DNA from: Oscillospiraceae bacterium
GTDB taxonomy: Bacteria > Bacillota_A > Clostridia > Oscillospirales > WRJC01
Assembly: GCA_009785015.1 (NCBI GenBank)
Contig: WQXD01000062.1
Coordinates: forward strand, 1-14,649
Reading direction: 5' to 3'
Length of the DNA: 14,649 nucleotides
Shown in pieces: positions 6,353-14,317 of the stretch. Position numbers and translations under genes: made by a program. Each line of letters begins with the position of its first letter. The first letter of the stretch is position 1. A model generated the notes under the pieces. That model was given only the letters and a program-made list of their open reading frames with translations. It did not search any database and was not told where the DNA came from.

Positions 6353-8607
6353 TCACATCGTCATCACGGCGGCCTCGATTTTTTGGAACATGCCGAGCTC
6401 CCGTTCGTGGCAGGTGAAAATAAATACCTGGGTTTTTTTCGCGATAGCGGCAAGCACCCTGAGAAGGTTTTCGAGCCGGCCGGAATCCAATTTCAAAAAC
6501 GATTCGTCGCAGACAAAGGGGGGCATTTCATCCTCGAAGAGCAGCTCCAGAAGCGCCATCCTGAGACAAAGGTAGGCCGCGTCCCTGGTCCCCGCGGAAA
6601 AATATTCTATCTCCCGTTTTGCCGAATCTTCCGTTATCTCAAGCCCCAGTTCCTTGTCTGAGATCAAATCCTCGTATTGCCGCCCGTTATCGTTTTGAAG
6701 AGACTGCCTGCGGATTCGCTGAGCCTCGGCGCCAGGCTGTTTTTCAACTCATTGCACGAATAGGCGAGCGTTTCTATGGCCAATTTCAAAGCGTTGTGTT
6801 TTGTGGTGAGTTCTTCTATTTTCTCGTCGAGAAAATCGATCTGGCTCTTTAAGATGACCGGGTCGGGCAGTTTGGCGGAAACCGCCGCTATGTTTTTTCC
6901 TATGTCGTTCTCTTTTTCGCGCATACTCTCGGTGGCCTTTGACAAAAAGTCCATTTCCCTGTTCAGCTGCTTTTCGTCGTAGTTGGGTTTTCGCGCGGCG
7001 GCGGCGAGTTTTCTCAGCGCTTTCTCGTCGGTATTTTCGAGCAGTGCGTCGAGTTTTGCCTTATGCTGCATGTGGTTTGCCCGGGATTTTTGTATTTCGT
7101 CCGCCGCCTCGGAGGCGAGGTTGGCGTATTTTAAGAAATCTTCCGCCCTTTTGTCGTCGGACTCCGGGGTCCGGTTCCATTTTAAAAGCAGCTGCCTCGC
7201 CTTTGAATATATTTCGTCGACCTCTTTTTCGGCGGCGAAAACTATTTTTTCGTACTCGTCCAAATCGCTGCGGAGTATCTCGAGCTGCGCTTCGGTGTCG
7301 GGATAGTCGTCGAGCACATAGGCGAAATCCGTTTCGTTTTTAAAATCAAACGACGAGTACAATTCCTCTATTTTTTTCTTTTTCTGCTTTTCGGCGGCGG
7401 CGCAAATAAACGCCCCGGCGGCAAACAGCGCCGCGGAGGCGAAAATCATCGGATTTTCGAATATGTTCAAAAAGAACAAAAAAGCCGAGAGCGCCGCGGA
7501 AAAAAGCACTAAGGTGATGCATATTATCTTCAAATGCCCGAACATGCCCGAGCTCTTTTTGAGCCCCGTGTACTCTTCGCCCACATCCTCGATTCCGCCG
7601 GCGTTTTCTATTATTCTGAAACTTTGGTTTTTTTCCAGGGCGTCCTTGTATTTTGCCAGCGACAAATTGCGCTGTTCCGAGTGGGCCATGAGTTTTTCTT
7701 TTTTTTCGGCCAGCTGTCCCGCCAACTGGGTGAGGCTGCGCGAAAAGTCCATGTCGGGTATAAAATCCCCGTGGGCGTGTTTTGCCGTAACCCGTTCGGC
7801 GTTGTCCCTCAGCTTTTCGACCTGACCTCTCACGTTTTCGATCCGCTGAAGTTCCTGGCTGGCGTTGTACGCCTTGTAATTTTCGAGCTCATCGTTGAGC
7901 TCGTTTCTTTTCGCGTTGTTGGACAGCATCTTTTCTTCGAGCTCCTTCATCATCCCCTCCATGCGGAGCAGTTCCTTCTGGTCGTTTACGGAATTTTCAA
8001 AGAATTTTTTGAGCTTGTCCCGCTTGGCGGCGAGGGTCGCCACGGATCCCCCGCTCCCGTCTTCGAGAAGCAGGATATTCTTCGCGTCTTTCAGGCGCTG
8101 GAGGGTTTTTTGGGTGTTGAGGTCCTCGTCGGCTGTGAAAAGTATGTTCTGTATCATGCCGGCGAGGTCCTCTCCGCCTATTTCGCTTGTTTCGAACTGT
8201 TTCAGAAAAGCGGTTTTCGTGAAAACCTCCTCGTTCATTTTGAAAAAAAACTCACCGGGTTCCTCTTCGTTTGGAAGAGTTATGTTGGTGCTCAGGTCTA
8301 TCACCCTGGTTTTGTCGCTCGCAGCTTCGGAATATTCGCGCACAATCTTGTATTTTCTGTCTTTGTAATGCACTATTATGCTGCCTGCCACCTTGTTGGT
8401 ATTCCATGGCGTGTACAATTTTTTTTCGTTTTTGCCGAGCGGCCCGTTTGCCCCCGCATACCCGAAAAACATGAATTTTATAAAGGCGGCGAGCATCGAT
8501 TTTCCGGATTCATTGGGGCCGTAAAACACATTTATTCTGTTGTTTATCGCGAAATGCACGTTTTTGAGCATTCCGAAACTTTCTATATCTATTCTCTCGA
8601 TAAGCAT
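6353..8607 (-). pseudogene. SbcC/YhaN-like membrane-anchored SMC-type ATPase, frameshifted
   Basis: Two adjoining frames (8607-6664 and 6667-6353) make one protein of about 750 residues. The first holds the Walker A motif (GPNESGKS, about 30-37), a long coiled coil and two membrane helices (about 359-381 and 387-405), as in the YhaN type. The second begins without its own ATG and holds the ABC signature (SAGTRDAAY) and Walker B (PFVCDES). Adding one A at the AA run at 6677-6678 turns GGNTRI-stop into GGKYEDLISDKE and restores the reading frame. The partner phosphoesterase ends 14 bases upstream, matching SbcDC organisation: the ATPase would drive DNA-end processing by the nuclease. As read, the ATPase is split and inactive, by a real mutation or a sequencing error. 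No slippery heptamer is present. Confidence 0.85.
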
Positions 8608-8621
8608 AAATTTCTATCTTT

Positions 8622-9734
8622 CTAAAAATCGATGATATTGAGCCCGATAAAGGCGTTGAAACCGTACTGCAGCGCGAACCGCGCCTCCTCGCGCTCTTTC
8701 GGGTTCTGGGAATTCAATTTCCCCTCCAATTTTCTGTAAAAAATCCCTTTGACCGTCTTGTCGTAGCGCAGGGTGTTGGCGTCTATATACGGCGTGGCCT
8801 TGTTTTTTACCTGAATAAAATTGAATCCGGTGAATTTTTCCTCTATGGAACGCGGGTTGAAAATGAACCCGGGGCGTATCATCCCCGTCAGTTCGACTTT
8901 CAGGGCGGTTTCCTCCTGAAAATTCGCGGCGGCCACCCTGATGGATTCTATCACCTGGTTTTCGGTCACGTGCTGGGATATGTCGACTTCTATGGTTTCG
9001 TACTTTCTGCGCGAAAACTTCTGGGTTTTCAAATCGAACACGTCTTTGTCTATTTCGCCGTACATCGCCCCTCTGTATCCGGGCTCGTGGAAACCCCGCC
9101 CCACTAAGCAGCCCGGATATGAAAAGTGCGTCTCGCCGATTTTTAAAACGCCCGTCACGTCGTGGAGATGCCCCAGGGCGATATAGTCAAACCGGCTTTT
9201 GCCCACATCGGCTTTTGTCACCGGGCAGTACTGCGAATCCGGCGCGCTTATGTCCCCGTGGCCCACGAGTATATTCAGCCGGTTTTGATTCTGGGGCTTT
9301 TTGTTGGCGAAGGGGTTGACCAAAAGGGTGTTCGAAGTAAACGCGTAGCCGTAAATATCCGCGTTCAATTCGGGGATTTCTATTTTCGTCAAATCGTTGG
9401 ATTTGAAAATATGCACGTTTTCGGGCCATTTCATCTGTTTGTAAGGGCTTTTGGCGTGATACGGGTCGCTGTCCCCGGGGGAGATGAAAAAACGGCAGTC
9501 CGGATATGAGGCGAGCTCCCGCGATATCAGGCTCGCCGTGTCCTTGGATATATACTCGTCGTCGAACAGATCGCCGGCGATGAGAAATATTTTCGCCCCG
9601 TAATTTCTGGCGTGCATCACAAGCGACGAAAAAGCGCTCCGAAATTCCAACCGCCGCATCTCCGCGTTGAGCGGGTCGCTCAAGGCGAACGGCGAATCAA
9701 AATGCACGTCGGCGCAGTGGACTATTTTTATCAT
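8622..9734 (-). CDS. SbcD/YhaO-like calcineurin-fold phosphoesterase (DNA repair exonuclease family)
   Basis: This is a 370-residue metallophosphoesterase of the SbcD/Mre11/YhaO type. Metal-binding motifs in order are DVH (Asp9, His11), GDLFD (Asp55), GHGD (His159) and GHLH (His189, His191). The fourth motif, normally GNHD, reads GDSD at residues 87-90. The metal-binding Asn has thus become Asp and the catalytic His has become Ser, while the flanking ISPG and DPY are normal. In Mre11-type enzymes that histidine is needed for exonuclease activity, so this protein may be altered or inactive. A strong GGAGGTGA precedes the ATG by about 9 bases. The gene lies between the S41 protease (40 bases upstream) and the SbcC-like ATPase (14 bases downstream), its expected partner. 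Confidence 0.85.
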   Translation of the reverse strand: MIKIVHCADVHFDSPFALSDPLNAEMRRLEFRSAFSSLVMHARNYGAKIFLIAGDLFDDEYISKDTASLISRELASYPDCRFFISPGDSDPYHAKSPYKQMKWPENVHIFKSNDLTKIEIPELNADIYGYAFTSNTLLVNPFANKKPQNQNRLNILVGHGDISAPDSQYCPVTKADVGKSRFDYIALGHLHDVTGVLKIGETHFSYPGCLVGRGFHEPGYRGAMYGEIDKDVFDLKTQKFSRRKYETIEVDISQHVTENQVIESIRVAAANFQEETALKVELTGMIRPGFIFNPRSIEEKFTGFNFIQVKNKATPYIDANTLRYDKTVKGIFYRKLEGKLNSQNPKEREEARFALQYGFNAFIGLNIIDF

Positions 9735-9774
9735 CGAAACTCACCTCCTCCTCTTTGCTTCTTGCCGCGGGTTT

Positions 9775-11313
9775 TCATTTGGCGGATGCCTTGGCGAATT
9801 CCTTGGCCGCCTTTTCGCCCTTTTCGATGTAAATTTCCGCGCATTCGAGCCCGGCGTCGTTTTCTTCATACTTGTCCGTGAAATAATAATCCGCGAAAAA
9901 GTTCAGATACTCTATGAATGTATAGTCTATTTTCGTTATGCCCACGGGCAGGTCGTTGTATCTCTGGAAAATCTCGACTGCCGTCACCGTTTTTCCCGTA
10001 CATTTGCTTGAGACGTCTTCCGGAAGGATATACCCGATGGCGCAAAGCCTCTGGTTCAGCGCCAAAACCGCGTCGTTGTCCGCGTTTGCTTTTATTTGGC
10101 GGCAGTTTACGAAATTCAGCTGCCCGAAAGCTTTTTTCTCCGATTTCACGTATACGGGCGATATTTTTATGTCCGGTTCGATCCCGATGCCGTGATATGC
10201 CGTGTTGTGCGCCGAAAAAACCTCGATGGCCGTGATCGCCGCCAAGTCCCCGTTTGAAAGCGCCTCAAGGGACTGCCCGATCCCTTTTCCGAAGGTTTTT
10301 TCCCCTATGATGACCGCCCCGCTCACCTCGCGCATCGACAGCGCGAAAAGCTCGGCTGCGCTGGCGGTGTCCCCGTCGACAAGTATGCAGATTTTATCGA
10401 AAGCGGCCCCGTGGCCCGAAGACTTCAGACTTTCGGTTTGGCCGTTTTTGTCAGTTTCGTTATACAGCACAATTCCTTCCCCGACCACGAACATATTCAG
10501 GCTCTCGAGCATGTTCCCGATGTAGCCGCCGGGGTTTCCGCGCAGGTCTATTATGATGTTCTCATATTCGTTTTCCTCGAGAAACTCCAAAATCTGGTAT
10601 ATATCGTAAAACATATACTCATCCAAAAAATCATCTATTTTGATCAAGGCGGTCTTAGTCAGCTCGTCGGGATAAAACGATACCGACTGTACGAATACGA
10701 CATCCCTGTGCATGGTGAACGTCAGGGTTTCTTCGCCGCGTTTTACCGTCATATTGACTTCATCCGGGCATACCGCCAAAAAGTGCGAGACCGCATTCAC
10801 TCCGAAACTCTCGAAATTCACGCCGTTTATTGCCATGATCTCGTCCCCCCCGCGGATCCCGGCTTCGGCAGCCGGCGATTCGTCGAAAACGCGGTTCACC
10901 ACGGCATGATATTTGATCCCGTTGACTACCCTCTTTCCGTCAAGCACTATGCCGAAGCCGTGGTACAGGCCGGAAAAGAGTTCCCCGGAGGTGGTTTCCG
11001 GATAATATCCGCCGTAGGGGTCAAAAGCAGTCAGGAGCGCATTGCCGAAATACGGGACCATGTCGGGATTGTTTATCAAAAAATTTCTGAGCATGACCAC
11101 AATCGCCTCTTCACGGGTCAGATCATACAGGGAAATTTCGAGGTATATATCGAGCAGTTCGTCTATGGTCGGCTCTATTTCCCAAATCGGTTCGGTTATT
11201 TCGCCGTAGCCGAAAACAAAAGACTGCGCTCCGAGCATAAGGCAGAGCAGCGCGCATACGGCAAATTTCGCAAAATTATTAAACGCCTTGTTTGTTGTCA
11301 ATCTTTTTTTCAT
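9775..11313 (-). CDS. S41 carboxy-terminal processing peptidase with PDZ and peptidoglycan-binding domain
   Basis: This is a CtpA/CtpB-type secreted serine protease of 512 residues from the ATG. Counting from the GTG one codon earlier, it has a signal anchor (about 13-36), an N-terminal helical region, a PDZ domain (about 114-200, ESPAAEAGIRGGDEI) and an S41 core. The core has Ser319 in DGDTASAAE and Lys344 in TFGKGIGQ, the Ser-Lys dyad of the family. The C-terminal part (about 413-470) has the PG_binding_1 pattern: DAVLALNQRLCAIGY, TAVEIFQ and VGITKIDYT. It would cut C-terminal tails of exported proteins near the wall. The upstream stop and this ATG overlap as TGATG, with GGGAGAA before it, so translation is coupled; a GTG at 11316 is the alternative start. 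Confidence 0.92.
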   Translation of the reverse strand: MKKRLTTNKAFNNFAKFAVCALLCLMLGAQSFVFGYGEITEPIWEIEPTIDELLDIYLEISLYDLTREEAIVVMLRNFLINNPDMVPYFGNALLTAFDPYGGYYPETTSGELFSGLYHGFGIVLDGKRVVNGIKYHAVVNRVFDESPAAEAGIRGGDEIMAINGVNFESFGVNAVSHFLAVCPDEVNMTVKRGEETLTFTMHRDVVFVQSVSFYPDELTKTALIKIDDFLDEYMFYDIYQILEFLEENEYENIIIDLRGNPGGYIGNMLESLNMFVVGEGIVLYNETDKNGQTESLKSSGHGAAFDKICILVDGDTASAAELFALSMREVSGAVIIGEKTFGKGIGQSLEALSNGDLAAITAIEVFSAHNTAYHGIGIEPDIKISPVYVKSEKKAFGQLNFVNCRQIKANADNDAVLALNQRLCAIGYILPEDVSSKCTGKTVTAVEIFQRYNDLPVGITKIDYTFIEYLNFFADYYFTDKYEENDAGLECAEIYIEKGEKAAKEFAKASAK

Positions 11314-12359
11314 CACAATTTCTCCCTATAGTTTTTATTCTGTTTTTTACTTTTTCCGGCTGCCTGTTTCGCCTGTACGGAATACGAAACCATTTCCGCG
11401 GGGACGCCGTTTATCTCCGTCGTGTAGACCATGCAAAGCTGCCCGCCTGAAAGGTTTATAGTGTTCACAAATCCGCTTCCGCTTGCGGCCGTCACCATTT
11501 TGATATCGGATCCGACGCGCTCGATTGCGACTCTTTTGCCTTTTTCGAGCGCGAACCACTCGTCGAAAAAATTTTTCCTGTGGAAAGTTATGATATCCCT
11601 GTTGTTTTTGCAAAACGCAATGCGCACGTACGACCCTTCGATCCCCGTCATTTCGGTTTCGTCGTATGTTATGTCAAACATACCGTCCTTTGTCAGCCTT
11701 ATGAAGCCCGGCGCGTTAAAATCGTACTCCACCTTGCTCATTTTGAATACTTCGCTGTTATATACATTGTTCAGCTGCAATATATCCCTGATTTCCTGGT
11801 CGTCGTCATATTGTTCCCAGTCGTCCTCCCCGAGATCGTCATCGGGAGCTTCTCCGTATAAAACGCCCTCGACGTATTCCTTGAAGTTCTCAAAAGCGGC
11901 GAGCCCTTCGATATTTTCGATATTTTCGATGAGTTCGGCGCGTTTTGCCTCTCTTGCCCCTTTCTCCGCTTCGCCGTTTTTTGGTACAGGGTCCTCTGTT
12001 TGGCTTGACAGGCGGCTGTAAAAAACGTTCTGCCCGATTTGCTCGCGGTTTGATTGCATTATCATTTCTTTCTGATAATTTTTGAGCATTTCCGTTTCGC
12101 TCGGGTTTCCGAAGCGCACGAACCTGCGGTATCTTTCGGGCATGTCCTCGACTTTTTCCTTTGCGAGGATGCCGCCCGAATAATTGTTGATAAACCAAAG
12201 TTTGGATATATAGCTCGAATTCTGGTACACAGCCGGCTCCCCGCCGAAACCGAAAGCGCCGGCCGCCCCGAGAAGATATTCGCGGCTGGCCAAATCCGTC
12301 CGAACTATTTTTATTTTTAAATCAAATTTTCCGGCTTCCGACTTTGTTTCGCCGCCCAA
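11313..12359 (-). CDS. Hypothetical protein with DUF1934-like C-terminal beta domain and acidic insert
   Basis: This is a 348-residue protein without signal peptide or membrane helix. The last third (about 208-330) resembles the DUF1934 beta-barrel (YwiB type): FDITYDETEMTGIEGSYVRI, an ALEKGKR turn and NLSGGQLCMVYTTEING. The N-terminal FDLKIKIVR looks like that family's first strand. If so, about 185 residues are inserted between strand 1 and the rest, including a helical segment and a very acidic patch (about 171-190, DDDLGEDDWEQYDDD). DUF1934 proteins are usually about 140 residues, so this one is unusual. Translation starts at TTG: the Shine-Dalgarno GGGGGAGGTG ends about 7 bases before it and no ATG or GTG fits. 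It is first in the protease/SbcDC unit, behind a good promoter. Domain call moderate, function unknown. Confidence 0.7.
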   Translation of the reverse strand: MGGETKSEAGKFDLKIKIVRTDLASREYLLGAAGAFGFGGEPAVYQNSSYISKLWFINNYSGGILAKEKVEDMPERYRRFVRFGNPSETEMLKNYQKEMIMQSNREQIGQNVFYSRLSSQTEDPVPKNGEAEKGAREAKRAELIENIENIEGLAAFENFKEYVEGVLYGEAPDDDLGEDDWEQYDDDQEIRDILQLNNVYNSEVFKMSKVEYDFNAPGFIRLTKDGMFDITYDETEMTGIEGSYVRIAFCKNNRDIITFHRKNFFDEWFALEKGKRVAIERVGSDIKMVTAASGSGFVNTINLSGGQLCMVYTTEINGVPAEMVSYSVQAKQAAGKSKKQNKNYREKL

Positions 12360-12406
12360 ATCTACGCACCTCCCCCAAAATTTAAAATCATAACCGCAAT
12401 TTATAT

Positions 12407-12435
12407 ATCATATCAGATTTTTTACAAATAATCAA
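12407..12435 (-). promoter_or_regulatory. Sigma-A-type promoter of the DUF1934-protease-SbcDC unit
   Basis: Read on the minus strand, TTGATT (12435-12430) and TATGAT (12412-12407) are separated by exactly 17 bases. The surroundings are very AT-rich and the -10 is 47 bases before the TTG start at 12359. It lies just after the murI stop, so the four-gene unit has its own promoter, although read-through from murI is possible because I see no convincing terminator between. Confidence 0.65.
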
Positions 12436-12467
12436 TCGTTAATTATAAATTTATTTCGGGGAATTTT

Positions 12468-13286
12468 TTAAAATTTTTCTATATCGATCTTTGTGACGCC
12501 GCCGCTTATGTCAAATCCCAAAAAATTTGAAGCTATACGCGAAAAATTGAGCGCTTCGTCGCTGACGTATATGAGAGGCGCCCCTTTGGTTTCCGGAGTG
12601 TTTGAAAGGTTTCGGGCTTCGAGCTCTTTTTTTAACACATGCACCGCTTCGAGCCCCACGTCGATCAGCTCCGTATTCACGATTTCGCCGATCGTGTTTT
12701 TTATAAACGGATAATGCGTGCAGCCCAGCACCAACGAGGACAAATTCAAATTTTGAAATTCGCCCAGATATCTCCTCGCGGCGAGTCTTGTTATTTCGTC
12801 CCCGTCCAGATGCCCGCATTCGACAAGCGGCACAAACAGCGGGCAGGCTTTTGCGTAAACTGTGCAGTTCTCATCCAATCCGGAGATGTATTTTTTATAG
12901 GCCCCCTTCGTTATCGTGGCCTCGGTCCCGATCACGCCGATTTTTTTGTTTTGTGTTTTGCGCGCGATGCCGACCGCTTTTACGCACGCCGCCTCGACGA
13001 CGCCGATCAGCGGGATATCCGAAAAAGTCTCCTTCAGATAATCCATAGCCACACCCGACACGGTGCCGCAGGCGACAAGCACGATTTTCGTGTCTTTGCT
13101 TTTTAAAAAACTCACGGCCTGCCGCGCGTATTTTTGGATTATATCATAGGAGCGGCTGCCGTAGGGCACCCTGCCCGAATCGCCGAAATACACTATATTT
13201 TCGCCCGGGAGCATTTTTACCGCTTCGCGCACCGCGCAAAGCCCCCCCAGCCCCGAATCGAAAATGCCTACCGCCCGTTTGTCCAT
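12468..13286 (-). CDS. murI: Glutamate racemase
   Basis: This 272-residue enzyme interconverts L- and D-glutamate to supply D-Glu for peptidoglycan. The family landmarks are all in place: FDSGLGGL (9-16), FGDSGRVPYG (34-43), the first catalytic cysteine Cys73 and the second in LGCTHYPFI (Cys188, with His190). The motif around Cys73 reads ACGTVS rather than the usual ACNTAS, so the conserved Asn is Gly; the catalytic cysteines themselves are intact. Length is normal. A GGAGG lies 7 bases before the ATG inside the end of ddl, and the two genes overlap by 19 bases, so the two peptidoglycan precursor enzymes are translationally coupled. Confidence 0.95.
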   Translation of the reverse strand: MDKRAVGIFDSGLGGLCAVREAVKMLPGENIVYFGDSGRVPYGSRSYDIIQKYARQAVSFLKSKDTKIVLVACGTVSGVAMDYLKETFSDIPLIGVVEAACVKAVGIARKTQNKKIGVIGTEATITKGAYKKYISGLDENCTVYAKACPLFVPLVECGHLDGDEITRLAARRYLGEFQNLNLSSLVLGCTHYPFIKNTIGEIVNTELIDVGLEAVHVLKKELEARNLSNTPETKGAPLIYVSDEALNFSRIASNFLGFDISGGVTKIDIEKF

Positions 13287-14287
13287 TTGAAATCCTCCAA
13301 CGCCATTTTCGCGATTTTATCGCATAAGTCCACATATGATATGCCCGCCGCCGCGGCCTCTTTGGGCAGCAGGCTATTTGGGGTCATCCCCGGAAGCGTG
13401 TTCGCCTCGAGGCAGTATATGCCGCCGTTTCTGCCCAGGATGAAATCGATCCTCGAATAACTCCCGAGCCCCAATATTTTATGTACCCGCAGGGCTGTTT
13501 TCTGCATTTGTTCCGCGATATCCCCGTCTATTTCGGCGGGGCATATCTCTTTTGTAATCCCGGGCTGATATTTGTGCTCATAATCGAAAAAATCCCCGTC
13601 CGGAATTATTTCAATGGGCGGAAGTGCCCCGCCGTCCAGAATGCCGACTGAAAACTCCCTTCCGGCTATCATTTTTTCGATCATTATCTTTTTTTCGTAT
13701 TTTTTCGCGCATTCGAGCGCGCGGATATATTCTTCTTTGTTTTCGGCGATTGAGACCCCGACGCTCGAGCCGCAGCTGCAGGGCTTTATCACAAGGGGAA
13801 ATTCCATGCCGATGTTTTCATCTGTTCCCTCTCCCGTTATTTTCCAGTCCGGCGTTAGGATTTGGTTGGAAACCATCAGAGTTTTGGCCAGATCCTTGTC
13901 CATGGCGACGAGCGAGCCCATGTATCCCGTGCCGGTGTATGCGATCCCGAAAGAATCGAAGACCGCCTGCAGTTTGCCGTTTTCGCCGATGTCGCCGTGG
14001 AGCGCCAAAAACGCCAAATCAGATCGCCGGCACAGCTCTATCACATTTTTGCCGATCAATGAATTGTCATTGTCCGAATCTCTTCTTATTTTCTCCAGAT
14101 CGGGCTCGCGCGGGGGAACGGCGTAAGCGTATTTTCCGTTTGTTTTCTTTAACTTTTCGCCCGTGTACAGATCAATCAGGCATACATCATACCCCGCTTC
14201 GGCGAGCGCGTTGGCTATTTCGGCGCCTGAGGAAAGCGACACGTCGCGCTCGGGGCTCAGCCCCCCGGCGATTACCGCGATATTCAT
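13268..14287 (-). CDS. ddl: D-alanine--D-alanine ligase
   Basis: This is a 339-residue ATP-grasp ligase that joins two D-alanines for the cell-wall stem peptide. It shows GGLSPERDVSLSSG (8-21) with the substrate-binding Glu13, the ATP-grasp lysine strand (FPLVIKPCSCGSSVGVS, 163-179), IEK, GSYSRIDF (275-282) and LEANTLPGMTPNSL (293-306). The omega-loop reads FFDYEHKY. Its last Tyr240 aligns with Tyr216 of E. coli DdlB, the residue that marks D-Ala-D-Ala rather than D-Ala-D-lactate ligases, so the wall should be the vancomycin-sensitive type. AAGGGGATGG precedes the ATG. It sits 30 bases after the thymidylate synthase gene and overlaps murI, probably as one unit. Confidence 0.95.
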   Translation of the reverse strand: MNIAVIAGGLSPERDVSLSSGAEIANALAEAGYDVCLIDLYTGEKLKKTNGKYAYAVPPREPDLEKIRRDSDNDNSLIGKNVIELCRRSDLAFLALHGDIGENGKLQAVFDSFGIAYTGTGYMGSLVAMDKDLAKTLMVSNQILTPDWKITGEGTDENIGMEFPLVIKPCSCGSSVGVSIAENKEEYIRALECAKKYEKKIMIEKMIAGREFSVGILDGGALPPIEIIPDGDFFDYEHKYQPGITKEICPAEIDGDIAEQMQKTALRVHKILGLGSYSRIDFILGRNGGIYCLEANTLPGMTPNSLLPKEAAAAGISYVDLCDKIAKMALEDFKWTNGR

Positions 14288-14317
14288 AAAAAACCATCCC
14301 CTTGAATTTATTTGAAT

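Noticed and set aside
6664..6684. Programmed ribosomal frameshifting joining the two SbcC-like frames.
   Set aside because: The site reads GGCGGCAATACG. There is no slippery heptamer and no clear stimulatory structure, so a simple indel is the better explanation.
7534..8625. 363-codon plus-strand open frame.
   Set aside because: It is antisense to the SbcC-like ATPase, rich in Phe, Val and Tyr as expected from reading its complement, and matches no family.
10411..11331. 306-codon plus-strand open frame.
   Set aside because: It is antisense to the S41 protease, whose catalytic motifs are clear on the other strand.
13571..13594. The ligase omega-loop begins FFDY, which first suggested a D-Ala-D-lactate (vancomycin-resistant) type.
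   Set aside because: The deciding residue aligns with the last position of the FFDYEHKY loop, matching Tyr216 of E. coli DdlB. It is Tyr240 here, so the D-Ala-D-Ala type is expected.
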